Of a stretch of DNA of 64,000 nucleotides, positions 45,126-53,297 are shown one piece after another. Source of the DNA: Sporosarcina sp. ZBG7A. Lineage in GTDB: Bacteria > Bacillota > Bacilli > Bacillales_A > Planococcaceae. Every line of letters starts with the position of its first letter. The first letter of the stretch is position 1. The translations under genes and the position numbers were made by a program. The notes below the pieces were generated by a model. It was given only the letters and a program-made list of their open reading frames with translations, made no database searches and was not told where the DNA came from. The stretch spans positions 62,001-126,000 of the forward strand of contig NZ_JWIB01000013.1 in the NCBI RefSeq assembly GCF_000813425.1. The letters run 5' to 3'.

Positions 45126-45383
45126 TTAATTGAACGCTTTAAATATTGGAAAAATCGCGGACACAATGAGGGACACACCTGTCAAAATACTAAATAGGAC
45201 AATTCTCCGTTTTGTTTTAAAAAAATTGTAAATTAGTAGCGTCGCTAACAAAAACAATATTGTCGGTATGACGATGATCAGTGGGATATAATGAAAATCT
45301 CCTTGCAGCATAGCAATTCCTACGGCAAAAAAAGTTAAAATCCCCAATGGGACCAATATAATTAACGATCTCACCAAATTCAT
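45126..45383 (-). CDS. Small three-helix membrane protein, paralogue of the PstS-like N-terminus
   Basis: 85 aa, three hydrophobic segments. HYIPLIIVIPTILFLLATL and FFKTKRRIVLFS align without gaps to HIPFIIVFPTVLYLAFSLS and FFNTRKRILTFI of the downstream PstS-like protein. AAGGAG lies 7 nt before the ATG. First gene of the operon. It is either a duplication that lost its binding domain or a partner subunit using the same membrane module. Confidence 0.78.
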   Translation of the reverse strand: MNLVRSLIILVPLGILTFFAVGIAMLQGDFHYIPLIIVIPTILFLLATLLIYNFFKTKRRIVLFSILTGVSLIVSAIFPIFKAFN

Positions 45384-45419
45384 TGAATGCTCTCCTTCCG
45401 AATTGAATCATTAAGTGTA

Positions 45420-45448
45420 TTATTACACCTTTTAGTCACTTGCGTCAA
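45420..45448 (-). promoter_or_regulatory. Promoter of the PstS-like operon
   Basis: Minus strand -35 TTGACG (45443-45448), 17-nt spacer, -10 TAATAA (45420-45425). Confidence 0.65.
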
Positions 45449-45501
45449 CAGGCTGATATTCATTTATGCAGAGTAGTTACATTTTTGATCATAAGGCATA
45501 G

Positions 45502-46272
45502 TTCAAGTGAGTTAAGTAATTGATTGGTGCCGCTTCGCGCGTTGAGGGATGAGCTCGTGCACGCTGACTTTACGGAATCGGCAATATGGAGTGGATTATC
45601 GGCATTATCGAGCCAAGTATCAGCAGAGTCATGGCTTGAATCGGCACTTACGATCAAAGAATCGGAAAGATGGGTGAATTAATCGGCATCGCGGAACAAT
45701 TCAACTGCTTTAAGGAACTAATTGGTAGCGCTTCGCTTCTTTTAGTAAGGCTATGCACGCTGGCTTTACAGAATCGGCAATATGGAGTGGATTACCGGCA
45801 TTATCGAGCGAAGTATCGGCAGAGTCATGGCTTGAATCGGCACTTACGAGGAAAGAATCGGCAAGATGGATGAATTAATCGGCATCGAGGCACAATTCAA
45901 CTGCTTTAAGGGACTATTTGGTAGTGCTTCGCTTCTTTTAGTAGGGCTATGCACGCTGGCTTTAGGAATCGGCAATATGGAGTGGATTATCGGCATTATC
46001 GAGCGAAGTATCGGCAAGTTCACGGCTTGAATCGGCACTTACGATCAAAGAATCGGAAAGATGGGTGAATTAATCGGCATCGCGGAACAATTCAACTGCT
46101 TTAAGGAACTAATTGGTAGTGCTTCGCTTCTTTTAGTAGGGCTATGCACGCCGACTTTACGGAATCGGCAATATGGAGTGGATTATCGGCATTATCGAGC
46201 GAAGTATCGGCAAGTTCATTGCTTGAATCGGCAAGATGGGTGAATTAATCGGCATCGAGGCACAATTCAACA
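45502..46272. repeat. 21-bp phased array, locus C (four higher-order copies)
   Basis: Four copies of [linker + six units], with first unit starts at 45577, 45773, 45968 and 46164 (spacing 196, 195, 196 bp). Within a copy every unit starts with ATCGG (or a one-base variant) and is exactly 21 bp: 45577, 45598, 45619, 45640, 45661, 45682. The 13-14 bases after the word differ between units but are conserved between copies. The fourth copy has five units because exactly one 21-bp unit is missing. The linker contains AATTGGTAGCGCTTCGC and CACAATTCAACTG. It lies between the nupC terminator and the promoter of the PstS-like operon. Confidence 0.93.
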
Positions 46273-46274
46273 CA

Positions 46275-46304
46275 AAAAAGCACCCGCGGTTGCGAGTGCT
46301 TTTT
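46275..46304 (-). terminator. Intrinsic terminator of nupC
   Basis: Minus-strand stem AAAAAGCAC / GTGCTTTTT with extra inner GC pairing, then a T-run. It abuts the end of array C. Confidence 0.88.
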
Positions 46305-46314
46305 CATAATTCAT

Positions 46315-47544
46315 TTACATAAACATACCAGCGATTGTACCGCTCATAAGGTTTGCGAGCGTACCTGCGATTACTGCTTTGAAGCCGAGTTTCGCAACAA
46401 CTGCACGTTGGTTTTCAGCGAATGCTGTCATGCTGGCGATCAGAATTCCAAGCGATCCGATGTTGGCAAAACCACATAAAGAGAACGTGAGAATTGCGAC
46501 GGTTTTATCCGACAACGCTTCAATCATTGGTTGGAATGATGTGAACGCAACCATCTCGTTCAAAATTACTTTTTGACCAAGCAAGTTACCTGCAGTCAAC
46601 GCTTCTGACCAAGGAACACCCATTGCGAACGCAAGTGGTGAGAATATGTAACCGAAGATTTGCTGAAGTGAAATGTTCGGATATCCGAACCAGCCACCGA
46701 TGCCTCCAAGAATTCCGTTAGCCATTGCAAGAAGTGAGATGAACGCGATGAGCATAGCGATAATAAGTCCCGCCATTTTCAAACCTTCAGCTGCACCCTT
46801 AGTGACTGCGTCGATTGCGCCCGGCTTCACTCCGCCTTCGCCGATCAATTCTTTCGGCTCGTCGTCAACTACGTTTTTAGGAACTTCTGTTTCAGGTATT
46901 AAAATTTTTGCGAACACGAGTCCTGCTGGAGCTGCCATGAAACTTGCAGATAGCAAGTAGTTAATTGGGATTCCAAGTGCTGCATATGCAAGCATCGTTC
47001 CTCCCGCAACCGAAGCTAGTCCCCCAACCATAACTGCGAACAATTCTGAACGTGTTAGTGTTTTAATGTACGGCTTAATAATAACCGGAGCTTCTTGAAG
47101 TCCCAAGAAGATATTAGAGGCTGCGGTAAGCGATTCCGGCTTACTTGTGCCTAGAATTTTCGCCAATCCTCCACCTACGATTCGGACGAAGAATTGCATA
47201 ATGCCAAAATGGTACAAAAGAGAGATAAGCGCAGTGACGAAAATCGCCATAGCTGCAACTCGGATCCCGAAAATGAACCCCGTAGGCGCTGATGAATCCG
47301 CTAGACTTCCAAATACGAAAGCGAGTCCTTCGTTTCCATAATGGATAACATTTTGGATACCGCCAGAAAACTTTTCAATTACTGCTCGTCCTCCGGAAGA
47401 TTTCAGAACGAGATAACCAAAGAAGATTTGCATGGCAACCCCAATTACTACAACGCGGTAATTGATTTTGCGTTTGTTGTCTGAGAGCAAAAAAGCAACG
47501 AAAAGGATGACGAGGCATCCAAGTAAGCCAGTTAGGATATTCAT
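46315..47544 (-). CDS. nupC: NupC-type concentrative nucleoside transporter
   Basis: 409 aa, about ten helices. CNT signatures: FLGLQEAPVIIKPYI, the GGLASVAGGTMLAYAALGIP core and the C-terminal LCGFANIGSLGILI. It imports nucleosides with protons or sodium. Its promoter (47598-47627) has a LacI-type operator at the predicted start site. With the divergent LacI gene and the ribokinase-nucleoside hydrolase operon it forms one nucleoside-use regulon. Confidence 0.92.
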   Translation of the reverse strand: MNILTGLLGCLVILFVAFLLSDNKRKINYRVVVIGVAMQIFFGYLVLKSSGGRAVIEKFSGGIQNVIHYGNEGLAFVFGSLADSSAPTGFIFGIRVAAMAIFVTALISLLYHFGIMQFFVRIVGGGLAKILGTSKPESLTAASNIFLGLQEAPVIIKPYIKTLTRSELFAVMVGGLASVAGGTMLAYAALGIPINYLLSASFMAAPAGLVFAKILIPETEVPKNVVDDEPKELIGEGGVKPGAIDAVTKGAAEGLKMAGLIIAMLIAFISLLAMANGILGGIGGWFGYPNISLQQIFGYIFSPLAFAMGVPWSEALTAGNLLGQKVILNEMVAFTSFQPMIEALSDKTVAILTFSLCGFANIGSLGILIASMTAFAENQRAVVAKLGFKAVIAGTLANLMSGTIAGMFM

Positions 47545-47580
47545 TAGTGTCTCCTCTTATAAATGGATTGTGATACGGTG

Positions 47581-47627
47581 TGTAATCGGTTTCATATAAT
47601 TTACCACAGGTTCATTAGGAGCGTCAA
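47581..47627 (-). promoter_or_regulatory. nupC promoter with LacI-type operator
   Basis: Minus strand -35 TTGACG (47622-47627), 18-nt spacer, -10 TAAATT (47598-47603). TGTAATCGGTTTCA at 47581-47594 covers the predicted start. It differs by one base from the reverse complement of the ribokinase operator. Confidence 0.65.
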
Positions 47628-47658
47628 TAACAAATTGTGACATACTATTTAACGCACC

Positions 47659-47703
47659 TTGAACTGTTTCGCAATTATTGGTATATTTATGTAAACGTTC
47701 ACA
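47659..47703 (+). promoter_or_regulatory. Promoter and autoregulatory operator of the LacI gene
   Basis: -35 TTGAAC (47659-47664), 17-nt spacer, -10 TATATT (47682-47687). The palindrome TGTAAACGTTCACA at 47690-47703 covers the start site. Confidence 0.75.
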
Positions 47704-47720
47704 TAATAGGAGAGAATCAG

Positions 47721-48710
47721 ATGCCCACAATTAAAGATGTCAGCAAATTAGCAGGTGTTTCTGTAGCAACCGTTTCTCGCTATTTAAACAAGAATGGCTA
47801 TGTCAGCAAAGAAGCAGCAGAGACTATCGCTGAAGTTATTGAAAAGCTTAACTACCGTCCGAATAATATCGCGAGAAGTCTCGCAGGCATGAAAACCGCT
47901 ACGATTGGGTTGATGGTTCCTGATATTCTAAATCCTTTCTTCCCTGAACTTGCCCGTTCAATTGAAGATGCGGCAAACGAATATGGTTACACCGTCATGT
48001 TATGTAATACGGATAACGACTCCGCTAAAGAACAAAAATACATTGATACACTCATCCAGAAGCAAGTCGATGGGATCATCATTTCTTCCTATACGATCAA
48101 GCCCGAGCACTTAACAGGCTTGCAGAAACAATCCATCCCTGTAGTCCTCATGGATAACGTTTTCTCCAGCGATTCCATCGTCTCGCTCACCGTTGAAAAT
48201 CGACAAGGTGGCGAACTGGCAGTCCAGCATTTATTGGAACAGGGATGCTCAAAGATCGCCCACATTTGCGGCCCATTATCGATCACTTCTTCGCGTGATC
48301 GGACCGCAGGCTTTGAGCATGCTTGCAGAGGAACAGATTGGTTCACACCAAGCTTAATCGGCTATAGCGATTTCACGGTAAAAGGCGGCTACACTGCCAT
48401 GATGGACTTACTTGCGCTGCATCCGAATTTAGATGGAGTGTTTGCCAGTAATGATTTAATGGCGGCTGGAGCGCTGAAAGCGTTGCAAGAAACTGACCAT
48501 AAGGTACCTCAAGACGTGAAAGTGATCGGATTTGACGGAATTGGACTGGAGATGTTGAATCCAGAGCTTTCGACAATTGCACAGCCTATTTACAAACTAG
48601 GTAAAACAGCCATGGACTCCTTGATCGGATTGATCAGAAAAGAAAGTGACATCATGACCGATCAGGTTTTTCCAGTTACTCTCCATGCCAAACAATCGAC
48701 AATGAACTGA
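47721..48710 (+). CDS. LacI/RbsR-type repressor
   Basis: 329 aa. The N-terminal LacI HTH (TIKDVSKLAGVSVATVSRYLN) and hinge helix (RPNNIARSLAG) are followed by a type-1 periplasmic-binding domain (DNDSAKEQKYIDTL; DGVFASNDLMAAGAL). AGGAGA precedes the ATG at 47721; the frame is open 28 codons further up across its own operator, which excludes that start. The nearby operators and genes make it the probable repressor of nupC, itself and the ribokinase operon, with ribose or a pentose phosphate as likely inducer. Confidence 0.9.
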   Translation: MPTIKDVSKLAGVSVATVSRYLNKNGYVSKEAAETIAEVIEKLNYRPNNIARSLAGMKTATIGLMVPDILNPFFPELARSIEDAANEYGYTVMLCNTDNDSAKEQKYIDTLIQKQVDGIIISSYTIKPEHLTGLQKQSIPVVLMDNVFSSDSIVSLTVENRQGGELAVQHLLEQGCSKIAHICGPLSITSSRDRTAGFEHACRGTDWFTPSLIGYSDFTVKGGYTAMMDLLALHPNLDGVFASNDLMAAGALKALQETDHKVPQDVKVIGFDGIGLEMLNPELSTIAQPIYKLGKTAMDSLIGLIRKESDIMTDQVFPVTLHAKQSTMN

Positions 48711-48711
48711 C

Positions 48712-48754
48712 AAGAAAAAGGAGCTCCCCATTAAACGGAGAGCTCCTTTTTCTT
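48712..48754. terminator. Bidirectional intrinsic terminator
   Basis: 15-bp perfect stem AAGAAAAAGGAGCTC / GAGCTCCTTTTTCTT between convergent genes. Confidence 0.92.
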
Positions 48755-50020
48755 GTTCCGGGCTATGAATTCCATGATGACGGACAGTAGTACACCGACT
48801 AGCAAGCCGTTACTGATCAGCGGTTGCAGCATGACCGGAAACGAACTGAACGTTTCAGGCGGCGCATTTAATAGACTAAGGCCAACTAACATTGGAATTG
48901 TAAGCCTATATAGCGAGACCGTTTCGATCTGGAGCTTACGGATATTCCTTATTGCCGTACTGAATAGCTGTAGGTATGCGACAAACAATACCGCGTCCCC
49001 TATTGGTGCAGGCATCGTAGAGAAAAAGCCACCGAGTGCAGGCACGAGTCCGAGAACGACAAACAGGATACTTCCGAGGATGAATGGCCCTTTCTGCAGA
49101 ATCTTTGTACTTTGCAAAAATCCGATAGAGGACGAATAAGGACCTAGTGGAATTAATCCAAACAAACCAGCAACAATCGTACCCGCTCCTGTCACATAAT
49201 AAGAAGCTTTGTAACGACCAGTTGACGTTTTGTTGTCATACAGTTCCTCCACTGTCGAAATCGCGACAAGGGAGTTTGCCATGTTAATGAGCCCTGCGAT
49301 GAAAGCAGTGACGACAATTCCGACATGCAGTTTTAATCCACCAAGTGGTAGCAGTTGAAAAATCACACCGCCACTAGTCGATGGGGATTCACTCCCAAAG
49401 AGCAACACGTACGCGATCCATCCGCCTAGCATTCCGAAAAGTATCGAAAAATTGGCGATGCTTCCCTTTCCTTTCAGCGACATGACAAGCACCACCATGA
49501 CGATTACAACCGACAGAGCGGCGACAGGTAAATTGATGGCGCCACCCTCTCCAATTCCCATCATCCCTTTAAAGAAGTACAAGATGAGCTGGACAGACAG
49601 CAGGAACAAGTAAATCACTAGAACTACGGGATTAAATATTTTCTGTAATATTTCTATAAATCCAATTGCTCCAAGAAGGATTGTCACTACGCCTGCAAGT
49701 AGCATCCCGACTGCCAAACTTCCGCCTAGTTCTACGTAGCTGAGTCCCATTGCAGGAGCAGACGCACACAAGCTTAAGACAAGTCCCCACCAAATTCCAC
49801 CATGACCTTCGAGTAGCGGATAACGGTGACCAATCATCGCTTGTAATAGACTCATCACACCTATCGTGACGAATGAGGTACGGATTAGTCCAGCTGTTTC
49901 CGCTTCTGTCAGACCAAATGCGGTACCGATTGAAAGCGGGACGACCACTGTATTGACAACCATAAAAAAGAGCCACTGCACACCAGCAACTGAAAAGGCG
50001 GGTGCGGATAAACGCGACAT
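48731..50020 (-). CDS. NCS2-type nucleobase permease (uracil/xanthine family)
   Basis: 429 aa, 12-14 helices. NCS2 features: the EGHGGIWWGL segment (residues about 70-80), a long helical core, and GPYSSSIGFLQSTKI, equivalent to the permease motif. AGGAGG lies 4 nt before the ATG at 50020. Last gene of the ribokinase-M20-nucleoside hydrolase operon. It could import bases or export the base released by the hydrolase. Confidence 0.82.
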   Translation of the reverse strand: MSRLSAPAFSVAGVQWLFFMVVNTVVVPLSIGTAFGLTEAETAGLIRTSFVTIGVMSLLQAMIGHRYPLLEGHGGIWWGLVLSLCASAPAMGLSYVELGGSLAVGMLLAGVVTILLGAIGFIEILQKIFNPVVLVIYLFLLSVQLILYFFKGMMGIGEGGAINLPVAALSVVIVMVVLVMSLKGKGSIANFSILFGMLGGWIAYVLLFGSESPSTSGGVIFQLLPLGGLKLHVGIVVTAFIAGLINMANSLVAISTVEELYDNKTSTGRYKASYYVTGAGTIVAGLFGLIPLGPYSSSIGFLQSTKILQKGPFILGSILFVVLGLVPALGGFFSTMPAPIGDAVLFVAYLQLFSTAIRNIRKLQIETVSLYRLTIPMLVGLSLLNAPPETFSSFPVMLQPLISNGLLVGVLLSVIMEFIARNKKKELSV

Positions 50021-50093
50021 AGAACCTCCTGCTTTCTGTTGAAAAATTGAATGAAAAAAGTCTGACAAACCAATGTCAGACTCCAATAAGCTG

Positions 50094-51014
50094 TTACTTA
50101 CTCAATGTATCGACAAGTGTTTGGATGAATCGCGCTTCATCCACTTCTAAACAAACGTCCACATTCGGTTCCTTTTTGTAATAATTTTTGAAGTCACAAA
50201 CCGTTTGTCCATCACATAGTTCACTCTTCGTTTCAACATCCACGAAGTATTTCTCAGTTTTCACTAATGTACGATCAAGCGCAACGCCAACCGCTAATGG
50301 GTCATGCATCGAGCACGCTTCCTTACCGTTTCTCTTAAGGTAGTGATTCATGTAATGAACTGTAGACTCCTCAACGAAGTCACGTGCAGGCCCTGGTTGA
50401 ATCGCTTCGACGTCTTTTTTCGTCAGCAATGTCCCCGCTGTCACATCAAGTCCAACTAACGTAATCGGAATTCCAGAGTGGAAGACGATTTTCGCAGCTT
50501 CTGGATCGATGTAAATGTTGTACTCTGCAGTTGCTGTGATATTACCTGGATGGTCGACAGCTCCGCCCATGATGACAAGTTCTTTCAACCATTCTTTTAG
50601 ACGTGGCTCTTTACGAAGTGCAAGGGCCATGTTTGTCAGTGGTGCAAGCAAAATCACAGTGATTTCACCTGGATATTTCTTGGCTTGTTCGATGATGAAA
50701 TCCGGTGCAAAACCTTCATCGCGGATTTCCACTTCCATGTCTTTTAACGCGCCACCGATTCCGTCGTTTCCGTGTACACTCACTTCAAAGAACGGTTCGC
50801 GCAATAGTGGACGATTTGCACCTTGGACCACTTTCAAGTCATCGCGGCCTAGGAGTGTCGTAACTTTACGTGTGTTGATAGTCGCTTGCTGAAGAGAGGT
50901 ATTCCCGTTCACCGTCGTAATGCCGAGGATGTCCGCCATTCCACTTTTTTCTGCAAGCAAAATCCCGATTGCATCGTCAATTCCAGTATCTACGTCAATG
51001 ATCACTTTTTTCAT
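50094..51014 (-). CDS. Inosine/uridine-preferring nucleoside hydrolase
   Basis: 306 aa. The N-terminal calcium-binding DVDTGIDDA motif (7-15) and the later ILLAPLTNMALAL and HDPLAVGVAL segments define the IUNH family. It splits ribonucleosides into base and ribose. The start overlaps the M20 gene stop by 4 bp. The ribose goes to the ribokinase of the same operon and the base could be exchanged by the downstream NCS2 permease. Confidence 0.92.
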   Translation of the reverse strand: MKKVIIDVDTGIDDAIGILLAEKSGMADILGITTVNGNTSLQQATINTRKVTTLLGRDDLKVVQGANRPLLREPFFEVSVHGNDGIGGALKDMEVEIRDEGFAPDFIIEQAKKYPGEITVILLAPLTNMALALRKEPRLKEWLKELVIMGGAVDHPGNITATAEYNIYIDPEAAKIVFHSGIPITLVGLDVTAGTLLTKKDVEAIQPGPARDFVEESTVHYMNHYLKRNGKEACSMHDPLAVGVALDRTLVKTEKYFVDVETKSELCDGQTVCDFKNYYKKEPNVDVCLEVDEARFIQTLVDTLSK

Positions 51015-52210
51015 GCTTGTCCCACCTTTTCCGATTCTAGTAATTCTGTAATGCAGTGTAAGCCTGTCGCCACGCCATACTTCAACGCATCTAAATTCAC
51101 ATGATACTTTGCGTTATGCCAAGGGAAGTTCTCTTTTTCAGATGAACCCGTTCCCCAATACATGAAGACGGACGGTACTTCACTTGCTACAACCGAGAAA
51201 TCGTCGCCACTCATATATGGGTGTTCGTTAACAACGACAGACTGTTCTCCAAATGTTGAAGTGACCGATTTCGTTAATACACCCGTCAGTTCAGGATCAT
51301 TCCAGCTCGCTGGATAGCCTTTGCTGTAGTTGTATTCATACGATCCACCCCAGAATTCCGTGATCGAACGGAGCAACACCTCAAGTTGGGATGCGATTTT
51401 ATCTTGAGTTTCGGTTTTAATGGTACGAACTGTTCCCGAGATTTCTACGCGACCGCAAAGTACATTTGAAGTCGTACCCCCGTTAATTGTTCCGAACGTG
51501 ATGACCCCGTTATCGAGCGGAGATGTTTGACGTGACACGATATTTTGCACACCTGTAACAAATTGACCTGCCATCGCAATTGCGTCAATTCCTTGTTGTG
51601 GTGCTGCAGCGTGCCCGCCTTTACCAATTAGCGTAATGTACACGCGATCCGTGTTCGCAAGCATGTATCCAGGTTTCATCTCGAAGACGCCCGGCTCAAG
51701 GAATGGATTCGTATGTAAACAAATCGCCGCGTCGACTTTAGGATTCTCGAGAATTCCCTCATCGATCATCGGTTGCGCCCCACCCGGTTGCGCTTCTTCC
51801 GTTGGTTGGAACATGATTTTAACCGTTCCGTTCCACTCGTCTTTGCGCTCTTTGAGGATTGTTAAAATGGCAAGACCGATTGTTGTGTGGGCATCGTGTC
51901 CACACGCATGCATCACGCCTTTATTTTTCGAGCTATAGTCAAGTGCTGTATCTTCTTCAATTGGTAATGCATCGATATCACACCGCATTAAAATTGTCTT
52001 TCCAGGCTGCGCTCCAGTAATTTCCGCGCATACTCCTGTTTTCGCCATCGCTCTGTGTGTGATGCCGATGCGATCTAATTCTTGTTGAATGAAGATTTGA
52101 GTATTCGTTTCTTCTTTACTCAATTCAGGGTGCATGTGTAGGTGTTTATAAGTGTCTCGGAGATACCCGTCGAGGCGTTCTTCGATCCATTGGACAGAAA
52201 TCGTTTCCAT
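51011..52210 (-). CDS. M20D-family amidohydrolase/peptidase
   Basis: 399 aa. Motifs: LHMHPELSKEE, MRCDIDALPI, MHACGHDAHTTIGL, QPTEEAQPGGAQPMI and a C-terminal MSGDDFSVV. This is the pattern of hippurate/N-acetyl-amino-acid hydrolases (M20D). Its position inside a nucleoside operon, coupled by a 4-bp overlap to nucleoside hydrolase, is unusual. It may act on ureido or amide derivatives of bases, which is inference. Confidence 0.88.
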   Translation of the reverse strand: METISVQWIEERLDGYLRDTYKHLHMHPELSKEETNTQIFIQQELDRIGITHRAMAKTGVCAEITGAQPGKTILMRCDIDALPIEEDTALDYSSKNKGVMHACGHDAHTTIGLAILTILKERKDEWNGTVKIMFQPTEEAQPGGAQPMIDEGILENPKVDAAICLHTNPFLEPGVFEMKPGYMLANTDRVYITLIGKGGHAAAPQQGIDAIAMAGQFVTGVQNIVSRQTSPLDNGVITFGTINGGTTSNVLCGRVEISGTVRTIKTETQDKIASQLEVLLRSITEFWGGSYEYNYSKGYPASWNDPELTGVLTKSVTSTFGEQSVVVNEHPYMSGDDFSVVASEVPSVFMYWGTGSSEKENFPWHNAKYHVNLDALKYGVATGLHCITELLESEKVGQA

Positions 52211-52234
52211 CGTATCGTCTCCTTTTAGTGTGAA

Positions 52235-53137
52235 TTAATCCAAGTCAGCGACGTGTGGCATACCGTCTTGCGCACCGAATTTTGTTACGGCGCGAGCAGC
52301 GACTTTTGTTGCAAATGCGATCATTTCAGGAAGCGATTTTTCTTCCGCAATACCGACTGCAAGAGCTCCGTTAAATGAATCTCCAGCGCCTGTCGTATCG
52401 ACGACTTCCACTTTTTCAGCGGGCGTGATGACAAGTTTGCTTTCTTTTAGATACGCACTTCCCTGCTCGCCGAGTGTGACGATTAGAGTTTGGTTATACG
52501 TAGCTTCCCACTCTTCCATGAGTTTTGCGAGTTCGTCATTTGTTGTGAACGTATGCTCAGCAAGTAACGCAAATTCCGTTTCATTCGGTGTCAAATAATC
52601 GACGAGGTGCAGCAATTCTGCAGGTAGTGTTTGTGCAGGTGCTGGGTTCAGAATTGTTTTGACATTATGTTTGTTGGCGATTTCTAAAACTTTCTGAACC
52701 GTTTCAAGAGGGATTTCGAGTTGCGTTAACAACACGTCCGATTGAGCGATTAGTTGCTCCATTTCTGGAGTGATTTTCTCTGGAGTCAATGTGAAGTTGG
52801 CACCAGGGACAACAACGATACAGTTATCATGATTGACGTGAAAAATGTCCGCGATACCAGTTTTGACGTCTTCGACTTGGTCGATGAACGCGGTGTTCAC
52901 TTGGTTTTGATCCATTTGTTCTAATAGGCTTTTGCCGAATTCGTCTTGGCCAACTGCCCCAATCATCGTCACATCGCCACCTAGGCGTGCAATGCTAACG
53001 GCTTGATTGGCGCCTTTGCCACCGGGTAGGTAGTTAACTTCATTGCCTAAAATTGTTTCTCCAATTTTGGGTAAACGATCTGTTGAAATAATAATATCCA
53101 TATTTAAACTGCCGACAACGACAATACGTTTCTTCAA
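52235..53137 (-). CDS. rbsK: Ribokinase
   Basis: 300 aa PfkB-family kinase. GSLNMDIIISTDRLPKIGET and PGGKGANQAVSIARLGG at the N-terminus and DTTGAGDSFNGALAVG near the C-terminus are the ribokinase signatures. The TTG at 53137 has AGGTGA just upstream; another TTG six codons earlier has no SD. First gene of the operon; it phosphorylates ribose released by the nucleoside hydrolase. A LacI operator covers its promoter. Confidence 0.9.
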   Translation of the reverse strand: MKKRIVVVGSLNMDIIISTDRLPKIGETILGNEVNYLPGGKGANQAVSIARLGGDVTMIGAVGQDEFGKSLLEQMDQNQVNTAFIDQVEDVKTGIADIFHVNHDNCIVVVPGANFTLTPEKITPEMEQLIAQSDVLLTQLEIPLETVQKVLEIANKHNVKTILNPAPAQTLPAELLHLVDYLTPNETEFALLAEHTFTTNDELAKLMEEWEATYNQTLIVTLGEQGSAYLKESKLVITPAEKVEVVDTTGAGDSFNGALAVGIAEEKSLPEMIAFATKVAARAVTKFGAQDGMPHVADLD

Positions 53138-53182
53138 TTCATCACCTGTTTTCAAGTAGTAGTAGACAGGAATTTCATTTCC

Positions 53183-53236
53183 ATGTGTAACCGATTACAC
53201 ATTTATAGAATAGCATAGTAGGTTTGGTTGGGGCAA
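53183..53236 (-). promoter_or_regulatory. rbsK operon promoter with LacI-type operator
   Basis: Minus strand -35 TTGCCC (53231-53236), 18-nt spacer, extended -10 TGC-TATTCT (53207-53212). The near-perfect palindrome TGTGTAACCGATTACACA (53184-53201) lies over the predicted start. Confidence 0.75.
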
Positions 53237-53297
53237 TGGTTTTCCTTAACTAGTTTGTAGATTTTTTGAGTAATCAATTAAATTCGTCTGCTTGTGA

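Noticed and set aside
45460-46243. Short open frames of 60-67 codons in array C
   Set aside because: Two of the three copy spacings (196, 195, 196 bp) shift the frame, so no reading frame is preserved.
45577-46268. CRISPR array interpretation of the 21-bp arrays
   Set aside because: The conserved word is only about 5-8 bp, the variable parts are repeated between copies, the period is too short, and there are no cas genes.
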